Positions 21,968-33,448 of a DNA stretch of 64,000 nucleotides are shown piece after piece. Each line of letters opens with the position of its first letter. The first letter of the stretch is position 1. Position numbers and translations under genes: made by a program. The notes under the pieces were generated by a model. It had not been told where the DNA came from and did no database searches. It saw nothing but the letters and a program-made list of their open reading frames with translations. Source of the stretch: Aphrocallistes beatrix (Eukaryota > Porifera > Hexactinellida > Sceptrulophora > Aphrocallistidae); the NCBI GenBank assembly GCA_963281255.1, contig OY725495.1, positions 3,906,001 through 3,970,000 of the forward strand, written 5' to 3'.

Positions 21968-23280
21968 ATGGCAACAAGAACAAGTGTACCGTTAGAACCT
22001 GAGACAGGGACTGAGTTATGTCGAGTTAAGCTAGAGGGAGGTTCATTGGGAGGATACAGAAGTGAAATTTTAACCGAAAACCTTTCTGAGAGAGAAGGAG
22101 CTATCTACAAATGTACGAGATGTAATGGAATAATGAAAGATGCTTCTATTTCTAACATTGGAGAGCAATTGTGTGGTTTCTGTAAGCGAGAAGATTAATT
22201 AATTAATCCACACGCTGAATTCTTACGCACAAAATCCTATCATTGAAGTGTGCCTGTCCCTTATCCAAGCGAGGCTGTGAGTGGTTGGGTAGGCTGGAGA
22301 TTGTGGAAAATCACCTGACTACATGTGGTTACGTGTATGAGTCATGTCAGCTGTTGTGTGGCGTTGTGACAACACGTGATGAGATGGGAAGGCACGTGCG
22401 GGAGGAATGCTCCCAACGTGAAGAGGTGTGTTTGCACTGTTCGGGAGTGCATAAGGTGTGTGAGATGGTAGAGCATGTGAAGGTGTGTGGGAAGGTATTC
22501 GTGTTGTGTGAATTAGGATATGGGACACGTGTGCGTCGCGAGAATATTTTGTTTCATCTCGAGAGTGAGTGTTCTGAAGAGTCAGTTGTGTGTCCGTATG
22601 AGAAGTACAGGTGTGAAGTGGTAGGGTTAAAACGACGAGAGTTGAAGCAACATTTGGAAGCTAATTGGTGTACCCACACAGAACTGAAACTCAATGCAAT
22701 GGAAGAAAAGTTCGAGATTTCTGCAAAGGAGATTAAATTTCTGGAGAAAGAGAATGAAACTTTAAAGAAAGATATTGGATCATTAAAAGAAATAAATATA
22801 ACATTTGAGAAACAAAATGAAACGTTCAAAAAAGAAAATGAATTATTCCAAGGAATTCTTATCAGACATAAGAGTGAAGTAAAGTGGACTGTGAAAGAAA
22901 TTCTTAAAAAGTTTAAACCCAGCCTCAGATCTCGTTTTTCAGATCATTATGTAGTTGCAGGTTATTGGTTTGTATTGTTCCATCACACTGATTCCTTAAA
23001 TTTCATGATTAAATTCAGTCCTCTAAATGTAGATAATTACAATTCACTAGAATGGCCTTTCAAAGCAATCTTGATTACAAAGTTAATTTGCCATACAAAC
23101 ACCAAGGATTCTCTGATATTCCAAAGTCCTGTGATAGTTATTCAGAGGAAGGAATTCACAATGTTTTCATGTATTTTCACCCAAATCGCTTCAATTCCTC
23201 TCTCTACAGATTTGAAAGATTTGGTCAAATCAGACGAATTGGACTTGGAAATTACAGTTCAAATTCTCAAAAACTTTTAA
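21968..23280 (+). pseudogene. TRAF-like copy B (stop codon and frameshift)
   Basis: It begins MATRTSVPLEPETGTEL. A GAA-to-TAA change puts a stop at 22196-22198, just after the second Cx2C knuckle (CGFCKRED). About 30 bp later one base is missing relative to paralogues. From 22243 the rest is open for 345 codons: TRAF zinc fingers (one Cys changed to Tyr in CELGYGTRV), a short-type coiled coil and a MATH-like end with NYNSLEWPFKAILITKLIC. The two lesions are close together in the linker between the knuckle and the zinc fingers. A truncated product from an internal start is conceivable but unsupported. Confidence 0.85.
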
Positions 23281-23989
23281 TTTACTTAAAAGTATTTCTA
23301 ACTCATATTTTTTCTATTTATGTTATTTTATTTGATATCCAGTGTATAGAATGAAGCAGAGGCATAGCTGAGAGTGATGTTAGTGGAGCTATTAATATCA
23401 GTGGCGTCTTTGGGATCCAGGCTCCCTCCCAAACTAGGCCCATGTCCTTATTGTCCCCGATGGGCAATGACCACTCCATTAACATTAAGGCCATTGTTAA
23501 TATAGAACTTGTTTCAGTTCTCATAGGTCCCAAGTTTGATTGAGCCCAATGCGGGTCACCAGGGATTTACTTGCTACTTACTACCTTTTTATTTTTTTTG
23601 AGGAAAATAAAAGGTAGGAAGTAAATATTCTGGATGGCGAGAAAAAAAAAAGTAGCAAGAAAATTTCCTGGATTCCTCGACTCTGAGATGAAATGGACAT
23701 GGTTAGATTAGGAAAATTCTGATTCTGAAATCCTCCCATATTTCTGCAAATCGCTCGATGCACACTCGTTTCGCTCTTATGCTGCACAATCAATAACTTC
23801 TCCTCACGCCAACTAAATTCCGGTCAAAAAATAAGTAGCAAGTAAAAAAAAAGTAGTGAGTGAGTAAAACTAAATCTAAAATGAAGTAAAAATAAAGTAG
23901 CAAGTAAACGGTTGGCAAACCTTTGTTTACAATGCATATTTATTTAAAGGAAAACAAATTCCCAAAATAGGTTAGATTGAGTAATTCCA
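23281..23989. repeat. 3' flank of copy B with foldback insertion
   Basis: After the conserved 3' motif (about 23335) there is a block shared with about 47230-47340. An AT-rich stretch follows with TTTACTTGCTACTTACTACC near 23566 and inverse AGTAGCAAGTAAA runs near 23835-23910, suggesting an inverted-repeat element. No gene. Confidence 0.45.
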
Positions 23990-24124
23990 GGCGCCCGCAG
24001 GGCGACTCTGCGGACACGCAGTGTCAACAAGCCGCGCAGCGCAAGCAAGCGAAGCGCGCTTGTATATATATATATACACACAAACAAACAAACAAACATT
24101 AATCGAGTTTTAATAGTAAGGATA
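23990..24124 (-). repeat. Short-form repeat family 1, copy b
   Basis: It contains the GC-rich hairpin head in reverse (GCGCAGCGCAAGCAAGCGAA), a TA/CA microsatellite and the CATTAATCGAGTTTTAATAG terminal motif. The body is missing. Confidence 0.7.
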
Positions 24125-24772
24125 TTTTATATTATAAATGCTGTGATATATCTAGTGTATAGAATGAAGCAGGGGCATAGCTGAGAGTATTGGTAGAGAT
24201 ATAAAATGTGTGAGGGAAGTACCTTTTATTTTGTTGATTAAACTCCTTTCTCATCATATTCAATCTAAGTAGTTTGGGAAAGTTTAGGAAAGATAAAAAT
24301 AATAATCAAACTAACCCAAAATGAATATTAAGGCTATAAGTAGCATAATTTTTCTAGGTTAAAAGAGACTTCAGTTCTTTTTAAACTTCAAAAAGTTTTA
24401 TTATTACTTGTATTATCTCATTATTCGTTTGACATCAAAGGTTATGATTTGATGTTTGATGGCTCTACATTTTCAGGTCAATCGGTCCGTGATATATTTA
24501 TCAATTTTGAATTAATTTTAAAGCGTTTAAGACTAGCATCAGTAAACGACAAGAATCTTGTAATGCTGACTCATCAACTGTTAAACCGAATTAGTTAATT
24601 CCATCATCAAACCTATCTGTACAGTTTTAACACATCAGTAGATCACAGCAATTCTGTTGTGTTCATGACTCATGATACAGAGTGTATTGGGTCCACTTTT
24701 CAGAACCCGATTCCAACCCCGACTCGATAACTCTATAACTCCTTTTAATATTTTTCCTTCGCAAGCACGAAA
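24125..24772. other. Intergenic spacer, duplicate of 16262-16850
   Basis: It repeats the conserved 3' motif at about 24140 and then follows the same sequence as the spacer after TRAF-like copy A. No gene. Confidence 0.55.
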
Positions 24773-24842
24773 CCTGACACTTCATTTAAAAGGAAATGGA
24801 CTCCTTTTGAATGACTTTTTAGAAAAGATCTTTCATCTAAAT
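24773..24842 (+). pseudogene. Second fragment of the ZNFX1-like gene 3' end
   Basis: It is a copy of the segment at 16851-16928 and, through it, of 13926-14003, with more substitutions. The stop codon context is changed to GAATGAC. Confidence 0.7.
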
Positions 24843-24994
24843 CTTAAATATTACTTATCACTTATCAACCTTCCTAACTCACAACTCTTAATTTGGAATT
24901 TGAGCAAAATTCTATATAACTTATTCGCTTTGAAGTAAAGTGTGCAAAAGAAATTGTGCAAGCGAATCCCATAGTATTTTATTGCATAGTTATT

Positions 24995-27113
24995 TCATTG
25001 ATACTGAAATATAAATAATAGAACTGCCTAGTCTAATAGAAAATACTGATAGAAGTTAATTAATGGCCTAAAAATACAAACCATCTAAATACTAATATTA
25101 TGTAGTCAAGGTAGAGATAAGGAAAAGGCATAATGATAATAGCTAATCAGAATAAGAGAGCGAGCTTGGTTCTTCAGGTCTATATCTTCTAGTATGTGAT
25201 CTTAATAAAAATGTAAATGTTAGGGTCAAACCGTTTTATAATAGCGCTTATAGTTTGTTAAATAGAGCCGACTCCGCTTGATAGGGTCACAACGGTGAGA
25301 AGACATTTTGCCTCGATTAAGCGGAGAACCCTATTAACCGAAAATATTTTGTATTAGCTTCTATGTATGAGAGCTATTCCGACCGTGCCAAAAATGGCCC
25401 GATTAAGCGGTTGACCCGATTAAACAGTGACCCTATTAAGCAGAGTCGACTGTACTTTTAAATTTCTTTGAAAGAGAGGTCTAAAAAGTAATTCCAGGCC
25501 GCAACCTCTACTTTGAATGAACTTATGCATCTATTGAAAATGCAAAAGATAATTTTTCAGTTCTGTTGATAGAAGATATAATATTGAAATTTCGCACATT
25601 TAAAACTAACAATCCTGGCATTCATCAAGCTTTAGTTTCGATAATTAAAATTAATCGAATTACAATTCATTACATTTGGTCATAATTATAAATGAAGTTT
25701 AACAGCATAACTCACCTTTTTGCAGAGATATTGCTCTTCATACCAGCATCCGATATTATGCCAATGATCAGAATAATTAGTTAAAGCCACAGTGCACATT
25801 CGGGAGCGGACACCGTGCATTGGTTGTCCATCAGCCCAGTAGGTGAATCCACCACTTCCATCAACCCATTGATACCCGGTATTTATACCACTATGATCTA
25901 TGAAGCCAATCCAGTAATCCAATTTTTTGCCTAGTATCTGATAAAGTTCCGCCATCTCTGCTCTGCTGTTAATAGAAGCTAGATGCCCTCCCCAGTGTTG
26001 GCAAGCTCTTTCGGCGTCTCCCCAACTTTTTCTTGTTTCAAAGTAGCAATATTCATGATCTCCCCAATCAAAATCTATTCTCTAACTAAAAACAACAACA
26101 ACAACATAAGAAATTGACCCAGTAAAGCACATCAATAGTTTTAGGATATTTATTGTTCACTTTTTACCCAACATGACCCATTTGGGCCCCACGTGGTATT
26201 GTGGTGTAAGTATATTATCCATCAGACACTATTAATTTTCAAATTGATCAGATTTCATTGAGATGTTACTTTAAAATGAGGATTGACATTATAGATAGAA
26301 CTTCACACGTATTTTGTTTTGTTTTTACTGAATTTGCCCCAAATCATAGAATTGGCTTAGATTCCTGGATTCAGTGTGAAATCTGGATGATTGTCATATA
26401 GCAGTGGTCGGGAATTAGGTTTCATTAATACCTCATTTCAAGAGCTCGCCGCATTTCCGTTACCCATAATTACTCCGATGGGGAATTTACCCCTAACTCC
26501 GGATAACTAGCGTATGAAATCGTTATTGCGAAGTTTACACGATATAGTATACTAATTTATTTAAGCTTACCAGATCCTAGTTCAGGCTCCTTTACTAATG
26601 TAGCGTTCAGATTATGATCATTCATAATCTCAAAATCCCTCTCTTTTCCCTCCAAATTTCCTGTGGGAAAATACATGTATTCGTTCTAGCAAAATCAATC
26701 ATGATCTAAAGATGATTACTCACCATTTTCTTCCATCGACATCGCGAATGCTGTTGAAGTAATAAAGATAAACATCTTCATACAGATAGATAACTAGCAG
26801 GGACCTCATTCACCAGAATTCATTAAGTCAGATTCTAATAATTTTCTTGGAACACTTAAATCCAATTCTTAGAATTAGTTTAATTAACAAAATTCTAAGA
26901 ATTATTCTTACAATTCGTTCAGAACTTTCGAGTTAAGAATTCTTATGTGATTCTAAGAATTTTAGTGAATAAAAATAAGGCCCCAGATTTCAATTGCATT
27001 TTACGTGCGTTCACTTGATCAATTTTTGATTCAAATATTTTATATCATAAAATATGTATGAAGAAGTACTTACCCATAGCCAGGCCTCCGATCAGTATCA
27101 GCAGTGCTTTCAT
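24995..27113 (-). CDS. Secreted C-type lectin-like protein, copy 3 (shifted splice acceptor)
   Basis: Exons: 27113-27074 (signal peptide), 26750-26724, 26660-26571, 26074-25716 and last exon 25003-24995 (Tyr-Gln-stop). The ancestral acceptor of exon 4 would lead into a stop after three codons. An ATAG twelve bases downstream restores the frame and gives DFDWGDHEYCYF, aligned with EFEWEDHKYCYF of copy 2. With that acceptor the reading frame is continuous for 174 residues. The domain keeps WIGF and GYQWVDGSGGFTYW; the Ca2+ loop reads QPM and the later motif WHN. A pogo-like MITE lies in intron 4. Either a working gene with a rescued acceptor or a recent pseudogene. Confidence 0.7.
25265..25452. 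mobile_element. pogo-like MITE, copy c, in intron 4 of lectin copy 3
   Basis: Same family as 1999-2186 and 18785-18973, flanked by TA. The left terminus has drifted to GAGCCGACTCCGC. Confidence 0.8.
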
Positions 27114-28323
27114 TTTTGATTTTTCTTCTTAAATAATTTCTATAATAATATTAAAAGTCGATTATTAAATTCGGTGCATTTGCTAATGTTTTGCATTTGA
27201 AAAGTTCATAATTTCCTAATGTTTTTTATTTAGTTTTTATGATTATAAATATTTCATAGCTTAAAAGCAACTTGTTTAAGTAGTAGAATATTTTTTAGTA
27301 GCATATGACATTTTACTTGGATGCTCTCCTTTATATAGTTGAGGATGTCTTCAAAATCGATACAAGTGTAAAGCTTATTCTTCAGTTTGACGTATATACG
27401 TAATAGAACAGTCACGATATCTATTATCTGCTAGAATACAGTTCTGTATGCAGCGTTGAATTTAGAGAAGTGGGTTTATTAGAGAAAATTTGTGAATTGG
27501 CGGGCACGAGTTAAAATTAGTTCAATAAAATGTGGAAACAAATAAACCAAAAGTTCACATGTGGAGAAGGGCTAGTTCTTTAACATTTTTTGGTGCGAGG
27601 AAACGTTGTACTTTTCATTTGTATTAACTCTAATAATATTTATTCAACACGATGAAATAACCGAATATTCGATATTCCTTCGAAATGGGACAAATGAATA
27701 TTCGTCTGTTTTTCAACCAATCTTCGTTTACTACTTTTTAATGAAAAACATCTTATTTTGCATTGTTAATGAGAATAAAGTTAAAAACCCCCCACAGACG
27801 GGATGGAAGTGTGCTTCAAAGTCACCTTTATTATACTTAAATAATCAATTCCAGTCCATGTCGTTAAAAGTTATTTTATGATCGAATTGATTGATCGTAA
27901 CATATAACACACTTTAATTGTTGTTAACAATCAAATTATAGACTCAAAATAGCAGCATTCAATCATTTATATGAAATAGAATCGTCTGAATGGCATTATA
28001 AAAGGCTGATAATTGATTGGTTGTCACATGAACCAATGAATTTCAATCACAAATAGTTCTTTTGATTGTATGCATAAGTCACTACTATTTTATTCCAATG
28101 TATTCGCATTATAAAATAATCGAATTTGATTGGCCAGCACATTTTGTCACCTATCTCGGCGAGGTGTGAACTCGGCGAGGTGTGAACACCGAGGTGCACA
28201 TCTCCATATCACTTTGCACCTCCTTTAAAAATTTCAAGACGATATCTCTTAAACTCCGGTCAGGACACGAATTTCGGACGGCCGGCCGGCCGGCCGGAAC
28301 ATCCTCATTTTAGTACTGTGCAT

Positions 28324-28370
28324 CCTATACTATTAGTATAGTAGCTATGCTACTATACTAATACTATAGG
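28324..28370. repeat. Near-perfect hairpin
   Basis: Two arms of about 21 bp (CCTATACTATTAGTATAGTA and mirror) with one mismatch and a very short loop. Function unknown; it may be the end or middle of a foldback element. Confidence 0.7.
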
Positions 28371-28649
28371 AAGCACACTAAAAATTCTATATTGAATATC
28401 CAACCTAAATGATATAGACATAGTAGCTTACATATATCAAATCCAATCAAATTCTACAAGTAGGACTCATAATGTTTCTATGATAAACTTCAACACTTTT
28501 TAGCCGTAAATGTTCAGCAGATGGGTTAAGCCAGAATAATTATAAGATTCAATTAAATGATTTATCCACTTGGTAATTTTGGCTTGAATTCTCCAAAATA
28601 CAATCTGGGATACTATTCCTTCTTGAGAAATATTGCATTTCAAACTACA

Positions 28650-28840
28650 CAAACTTACTTGTTTGTACATAATCCTTGCAGCAGTGACAAGTGGCATTAT
28701 TCCAAGTGCCATATTCAGTATACGTGTGACTGCACATTTCCTGTCCAGTGGTACTTTTCGGTTCTAACCAGCCAGTTGATATATCAAGTCAGGGAAGTCG
28801 CGATATTCGTGGGAATCCCAAGCAAAGCAGTGCTTACGAA
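28650..28840 (-). pseudogene. C-type lectin exon relic in S2
   Basis: On the minus strand, CTTTTAG is followed by VRKHCFAWDSHEY, close to VHKECFAWGVHEY of lectin copy 1, then a stop. The WIGF part is deleted, and a remnant of the domain end (GQEMCSHTY..GTWNNATC) follows. It is a decayed relative of lectin copy 1, not of copies 2 and 3. Confidence 0.65.
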
Positions 28841-29601
28841 CTAAAAGAGTAACAAATAAAAACTCCACACAATCTTGGTTATTATGGTGGTTAGCAGTAG
28901 TGTAGTGCTCAAAATTAAAATGAGGGAACGCCTATAAAATAGAAATATCGACTTTGATTGTGTATATTCCTTGTAATTGGTTTGAAATGTTTAAAAAATC
29001 AGGATCAGTAAAGAACAATGTTTATAGCTGTAATATTATACTATAAATTGATATTGTAATACAAATTAAACTCATTTTTCAAATTCTAGACGAATAAAAG
29101 TGTAAGAAAATCTATATTTTCAGCATTGCTCAATTCCTTTTCAACATTTCAAAGCATTTAGATCTCATGACATATTTCGTCGATCTAGGCGTGTACGATT
29201 GTTAAAGCGAAGAAAAAAGTAAAATGATTTGAAATATAATCGTCACTATCTCCCTTTGAAATTAAACTAACTTTTAAAAGAGTATTCAATCCACGGACAC
29301 CTTTGTTGAATGATTTCCTTTTATGGACCATTACGACACCAGTTCTTTTGTGAATGAAAAACTACATTTTTTGCTACCATACATGCATGTCATGCATCCC
29401 GATCTAATAATAAAACCCAAATTAAAATATTTCCAATGTGTATTTCCTGCCTTGCACACTACACAGCCCTAAATTTATATTTCAGAAGTTGGTCACTTTA
29501 CAAAGAATAGTCTGCGAACTAAAACAGGAGTCTTAATTCTAAATATGTAAAACTGAAGACTGAAATCAATTTTTAAAAAAATGAGTATTTCCCGATGTAT
29601 T

Positions 29602-30903
29602 AATGCTCTCAACGTGAAGAGGCGTGTTTGCACTGTTCGGGAGTGCATAAGGTGTGTGAGATGGTAGAACATGTGAAGGTGTGTGGGAAGGTATTCGTGT
29701 TGTGTGAATTGGGATGTGGGACACGTGTGCGTCGCGAGAGTATTTTGTTTCATCGAGAGAGTGAGTGTTCTGAAAAGTCAGTTGTGTCCGTATGAGAAGT
29801 ACAGGTGTGAAGTGGTGGAGTTAAAACGACGAGAGTTGAAGAAACATTTGGAAGAGAATAGATCTCTACACACAGAACTGAAACTCAACGCAATGGAAGA
29901 AAACTTATATATTTCTGCAAAGAAGATTGAATTTCTAGAGAAAGAAAATGAAACTTTAAAGAAAGTTGTTTAAATGTAAGATTTGAGAGTGAAGTAATGT
30001 TGACTGTGAGAAGAAATTTGGGAAAGTTTAACCCTAATCTCAAATATTTTGAATTAGATTTTTATAAAGTTGCTGGTTATACTTTTACATTGTTCTACAC
30101 TAAGCGGACAAAAGTATTTCAACACTTGATTCTTTCCCATACAAATAATACTAAAATGGGTCTATTCATGAAGAGGATTACTTCTAAACGGTATGGGATA
30201 CAGCTAATCGGATTCCAGATTCGAATAATACGCATTCAAATTAGTCACAGGTTAATTTTTCTATTTAATCATTCATTCCTAACTTTTTGTAATTATCAAT
30301 CAGTGCCACTTTATGCCACATACACCCATTTTGACCACTATACATGATGGCGATGAATTACCTATGGTGGCTCAGGCTGATAAGATTGTTCATTGAATTG
30401 GGTAATTTATTAGTTATGTTCAACTATGACTAATTCGAATGTGTAGATTTCGAATCTGAAATCAGATTTTTAGTATCTCTTTGAATTTGAACATATTGCC
30501 CTTCATGAAATACTCCGATTTAGTATTATTTGTATGCGAAAGAATCAAGTGTTGAAATACTTTTGTCCGCTCAGTGTATAGCGCTGATTCCTTAGATTTC
30601 ACAAGTAATTTCAGTCCTCGAGATGGAGATAATTACGATTCGCTAGAATGGCCTTTTAAAGCAATCTTTACTACAAAGTTAACTTGTCATAAATACACCA
30701 AGGAGTCTCTGATAGTCAAAAGTCCTGTGATAGTTATTCAGAGGAAGGAATTCGCAACAACAATTCCATTTTTTGTCAAACAAATCGGTTCAATTCCTCT
30801 CTCTACAGATTTAACTGGTTTTATCAAATCAGACGAGTTGGACCTCCAAATGACAATTCAAATTCTCAAAAACAATTCAATTTACATTGAATCTTATCTC
30901 TAA
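29602..30903 (+). pseudogene. TRAF-like relic C (5' truncated, split by a transposon)
   Basis: It starts abruptly in the middle of the zinc-finger block (from the ECSQREEACLHC region), with no knuckle or start codon. Small deletions break the frame, including two bases missing at GTTGTGTCCG near 29786. The coiled coil then ends early, and the MATH-like part is interrupted at TA by the element at 30098-30576 before resuming with the NYDSLEWPFKAIFTTKLTC stretch. Not functional. Confidence 0.9.
30098..30576. mobile_element. Tc1/mariner-type MITE inserted in TRAF-like relic C
   Basis: Terminal inverted repeats of about 40 bp beginning CACTAAGCGGACAAAAGTAT, mirrored at the right end and flanked by TA on both sides (30096-30097 and 30577-30578). 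The interior of about 400 bp has no transposase I can recognise. Confidence 0.9.
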
Positions 30904-30990
30904 CTCAAATTTTTTTATTTGTAACATTGTTATATTTTATATCTAGTGTTAGATTGAGACAGTAGCATAGCTGAGAGTGAATGAGAGGTA

Positions 30991-31165
30991 CAGTCAGGAT
31001 CGCTTATTATGAACCCGCTTAATATAAACATTTCTTTATTATGAACTAACCTCCTGGTTCCAACTTCATTATTTATATAGGATTTGTATTGAATCAAGTC
31101 TGCTTAATATAAAGTCTTTCTAATATAAACACATTTTTGGTCCCCTGGTGGTTCATATTAACTGT
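30991..31165. mobile_element. Short TA-flanked MITE
   Basis: It begins CAGTCAGGATCGC and ends ATATTAACTG between TA dinucleotides, with subterminal TATGAACC/GGTTCATA inverted repeats. Its internal layout resembles the pogo-like MITEs. Confidence 0.55.
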
Positions 31166-31341
31166 ATAAAGATATCTAAGGGGTGTGGTTTTTATATTTT
31201 TGCCTTTTAAGACGGTATTAATTTAAATTTTTAAAATTATCAATTTGCACACATCCGTAAAATCACCCTAACTCAGAAAATAATCATATTTTAAGCGAAA
31301 CATATTACTCTGATTAAGCTAGTAGCGAATATTTTTAAATA

Positions 31342-31529
31342 CAATAGAACTCGGTTAGTACGTACCCCTCCGGGAAGCGGAAAAAAGTACGTACTATCCG
31401 TAAGTACGTATTAACCGAGTTGATATTACATAGGAATCTATATAATAAATGAATTTTGGCTAAGAGAAATGAGTACGTACTAAGCCGAAGTACGTCTTAT
31501 CCCGAGTACGTACTAACCGAGTTCTGCTG
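31342..31529. mobile_element. pogo-like MITE of a second family
   Basis: Ends CAATAGAACTCGGTTAGTAC and mirror GTACTAACCGAGTTCTGCTG between TA dinucleotides, with internal AGTACGTACT repeats. 188 bp, non-coding. Confidence 0.8.
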
Positions 31530-31928
31530 TAAAAGGAAAGTTTAAAAACTGAATATCAATTTGCCTCAAAAATTCCTAATTAGATGGCTTGACAAAATAT
31601 TTTTCATCGTAAAAAAAATATTAAAGAGTTAAAATTGAACAAAATAGTTTCGCTACTACTAGCTCTATTAAATCACTAATAATGATAGTTGAATACGTAG
31701 TTAAATCAGCTTGATCCTTGTCAATTGTGTAGTTATGCCGAACGACCTGTCACGAAAAAATGGTCCGGGTTAAATTTTGTGTCATTTAATTACGTTCACT
31801 AAAGTAGTCCTCTCCTCAAGGATGTGATGACACTACAATTATTCTAGGAGGTCCAATAGCTCAGGAGGCCTATATTAATAGGGAGTCCATTCAATACATG
31901 CCAACTTCCCGTTTATGACGGAACGTCC
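31530..31928. other. Intergenic, nothing recognised
   Basis: AT-rich without genes. It ends at the hairpin-bearing fragment of the GC-rich repeat. Confidence 0.4.
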
Positions 31929-32010
31929 GAGTTGGAATCCATTCCTCCAGCAAATGCAGGAGGAATGGATTCCAACTCTGTAGATTATATAACTGCAGTT
32001 TAAAATCTTA
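31929..32010 (+). repeat. Tail fragment of the GC-rich membrane-protein-like segment, folded into a perfect hairpin
   Basis: GAGTTGGAATCCATTCCTCC, then AGCAAATGCA, then the exact 20-bp reverse complement. The right arm and following sequence match the 3' end of the segments at about 50180, 53330 and 56765; the left arm does not exist there. Confidence 0.85.
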
Positions 32011-32757
32011 TTTTAATTAAACCAATATTTATACATTTTTCGATAATCAATATCCCATTATTTAACATCGTAAATGGTGATAAATTAATGTATGTCTACA
32101 GCATTTTCAGAACGGCGATTAAGAACTGTACGAATTTAAATACAAAATTAAGCCGAAAAATGCCAAAAATACAGCGATAAATCAATTTTGAAATCCATAT
32201 CTTGTCAGTATTCCATATTATCTAATGATTGTAGTCAGTTATGTTCTATAATGGATGGGTTAAAGATAGAACTTATAATCTTGCAAATATCACTCAAGCT
32301 CAGAAAAAAATCTTGAACATAAAATAACAAAATTTAAAAATTTGAACAATGTTATTTGTAAAGGAAAATGGAACTTTCAGTTAACTGTAAGGATGAAATT
32401 AAGCTTTTGATTGATACAAAAATTGAAATACAGTAATTTGCGCCGCATACTTCGAAAATAATTCACAATAACGATTATCCATTTTATTGAGATTCAATCA
32501 TATTCGATCAGAAAACCAATGCAAACTTTAAAAAAATTGTGGAATTTTTATTATTTAGTTTTGAAATTCCACATATTTAAGATGAAGACGAAATAATTCG
32601 TGCCCCGTAAACATTTTGTATTCGTATAAGATTTACGTTCACACACTAATTAAATGATATATTATCTATTATGTTTAGAATATGTTAGATTACGTGAAAA
32701 CAAACAATGGACTCAAATAGAGAATTGATATAGTTTTCTTCCATTTTATAGTTAACA
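32011..32757. other. Intergenic, type-2 TRAF upstream flank
   Basis: AT-rich. The part from about 32580 (GTGCCCCGTAAACATTTTGT) recurs upstream of TRAF-like copies J (about 53825) and K (about 57250). No gene. Confidence 0.5.
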
Positions 32758-33248
32758 AACGCGCTTCGCTTGCTTGCGCTGCGCGGCTGGCAGATACTTC
32801 GTGTCCGCCGGAGGCTCCCTTCGGTCGCCTGGAGGTGACATTGGTTAATTAAACAGGATATATCATCTCTAAATATGTCCATCTTAGTTTTAAAATCGAT
32901 ATCACTCGAAAAAACAACAAATTTGTCAATTTTTAAAATTTTGATGAGTAATGATGACGTCATAGCAAAGTGATAAGTCATCATTTTTTGATGATAGTTG
33001 CATCATATGTGAGACGTGTTAGTATACAGATTCTATCAAAATTTCAGCCTTCTATCACCTATAATAGCTGAGTTATGCCCGAATAACTGTGTTGCTTAAC
33101 TTTTAAAAATGTGACAATGACGTCATAATTCCATGATGAGTCGACATTTTGGTCTGAGCTCAGAAATTACTGGAGCCATAGCCAAACGACTCCCACATGC
33201 CAAAAATTAGCTTTCCGTGCCCGCCAGTTTCTTCAATCAATTCGTTAC

Positions 33249-33306
<58 letters not shown>

Positions 33307-33357
33307 AATAAATAAATAAATAAATATACATTAATCGAGTTTTAATAGTAAGGATAC
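32758..33357 (+). repeat. Dispersed repeat family 1, complete copy
   Basis: It shows the full order: GC-rich hairpin head, AT-rich body, long TA microsatellite (from about 33252), AATA repeats and the CATTAATCGAGTTTTAATAG..GGATA end. It sits between the type-2 upstream flank and the start of TRAF-like copy D. Confidence 0.8.
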
Positions 33358-33448
33358 AGCTTGAGACGTCTACTACATACTGTTGTATCTCCGGTTATAT
33401 ATAACTTTTTATCTCTAACTAGCGCATTGAGAGATTTCCACTGAAGTT

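Larger units (their letters stand above)
27114..29601. repeat. Duplicated spacer S2 between lectin copy 3 and TRAF-like relic C
   Basis: Same blocks and order as S1 (19050-21967). It carries a private insert at about 27880-28500 containing a GGCCGGCCGGCC run (28279-28297) and a strong hairpin (28324-28370). No intact gene. Confidence 0.7.
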
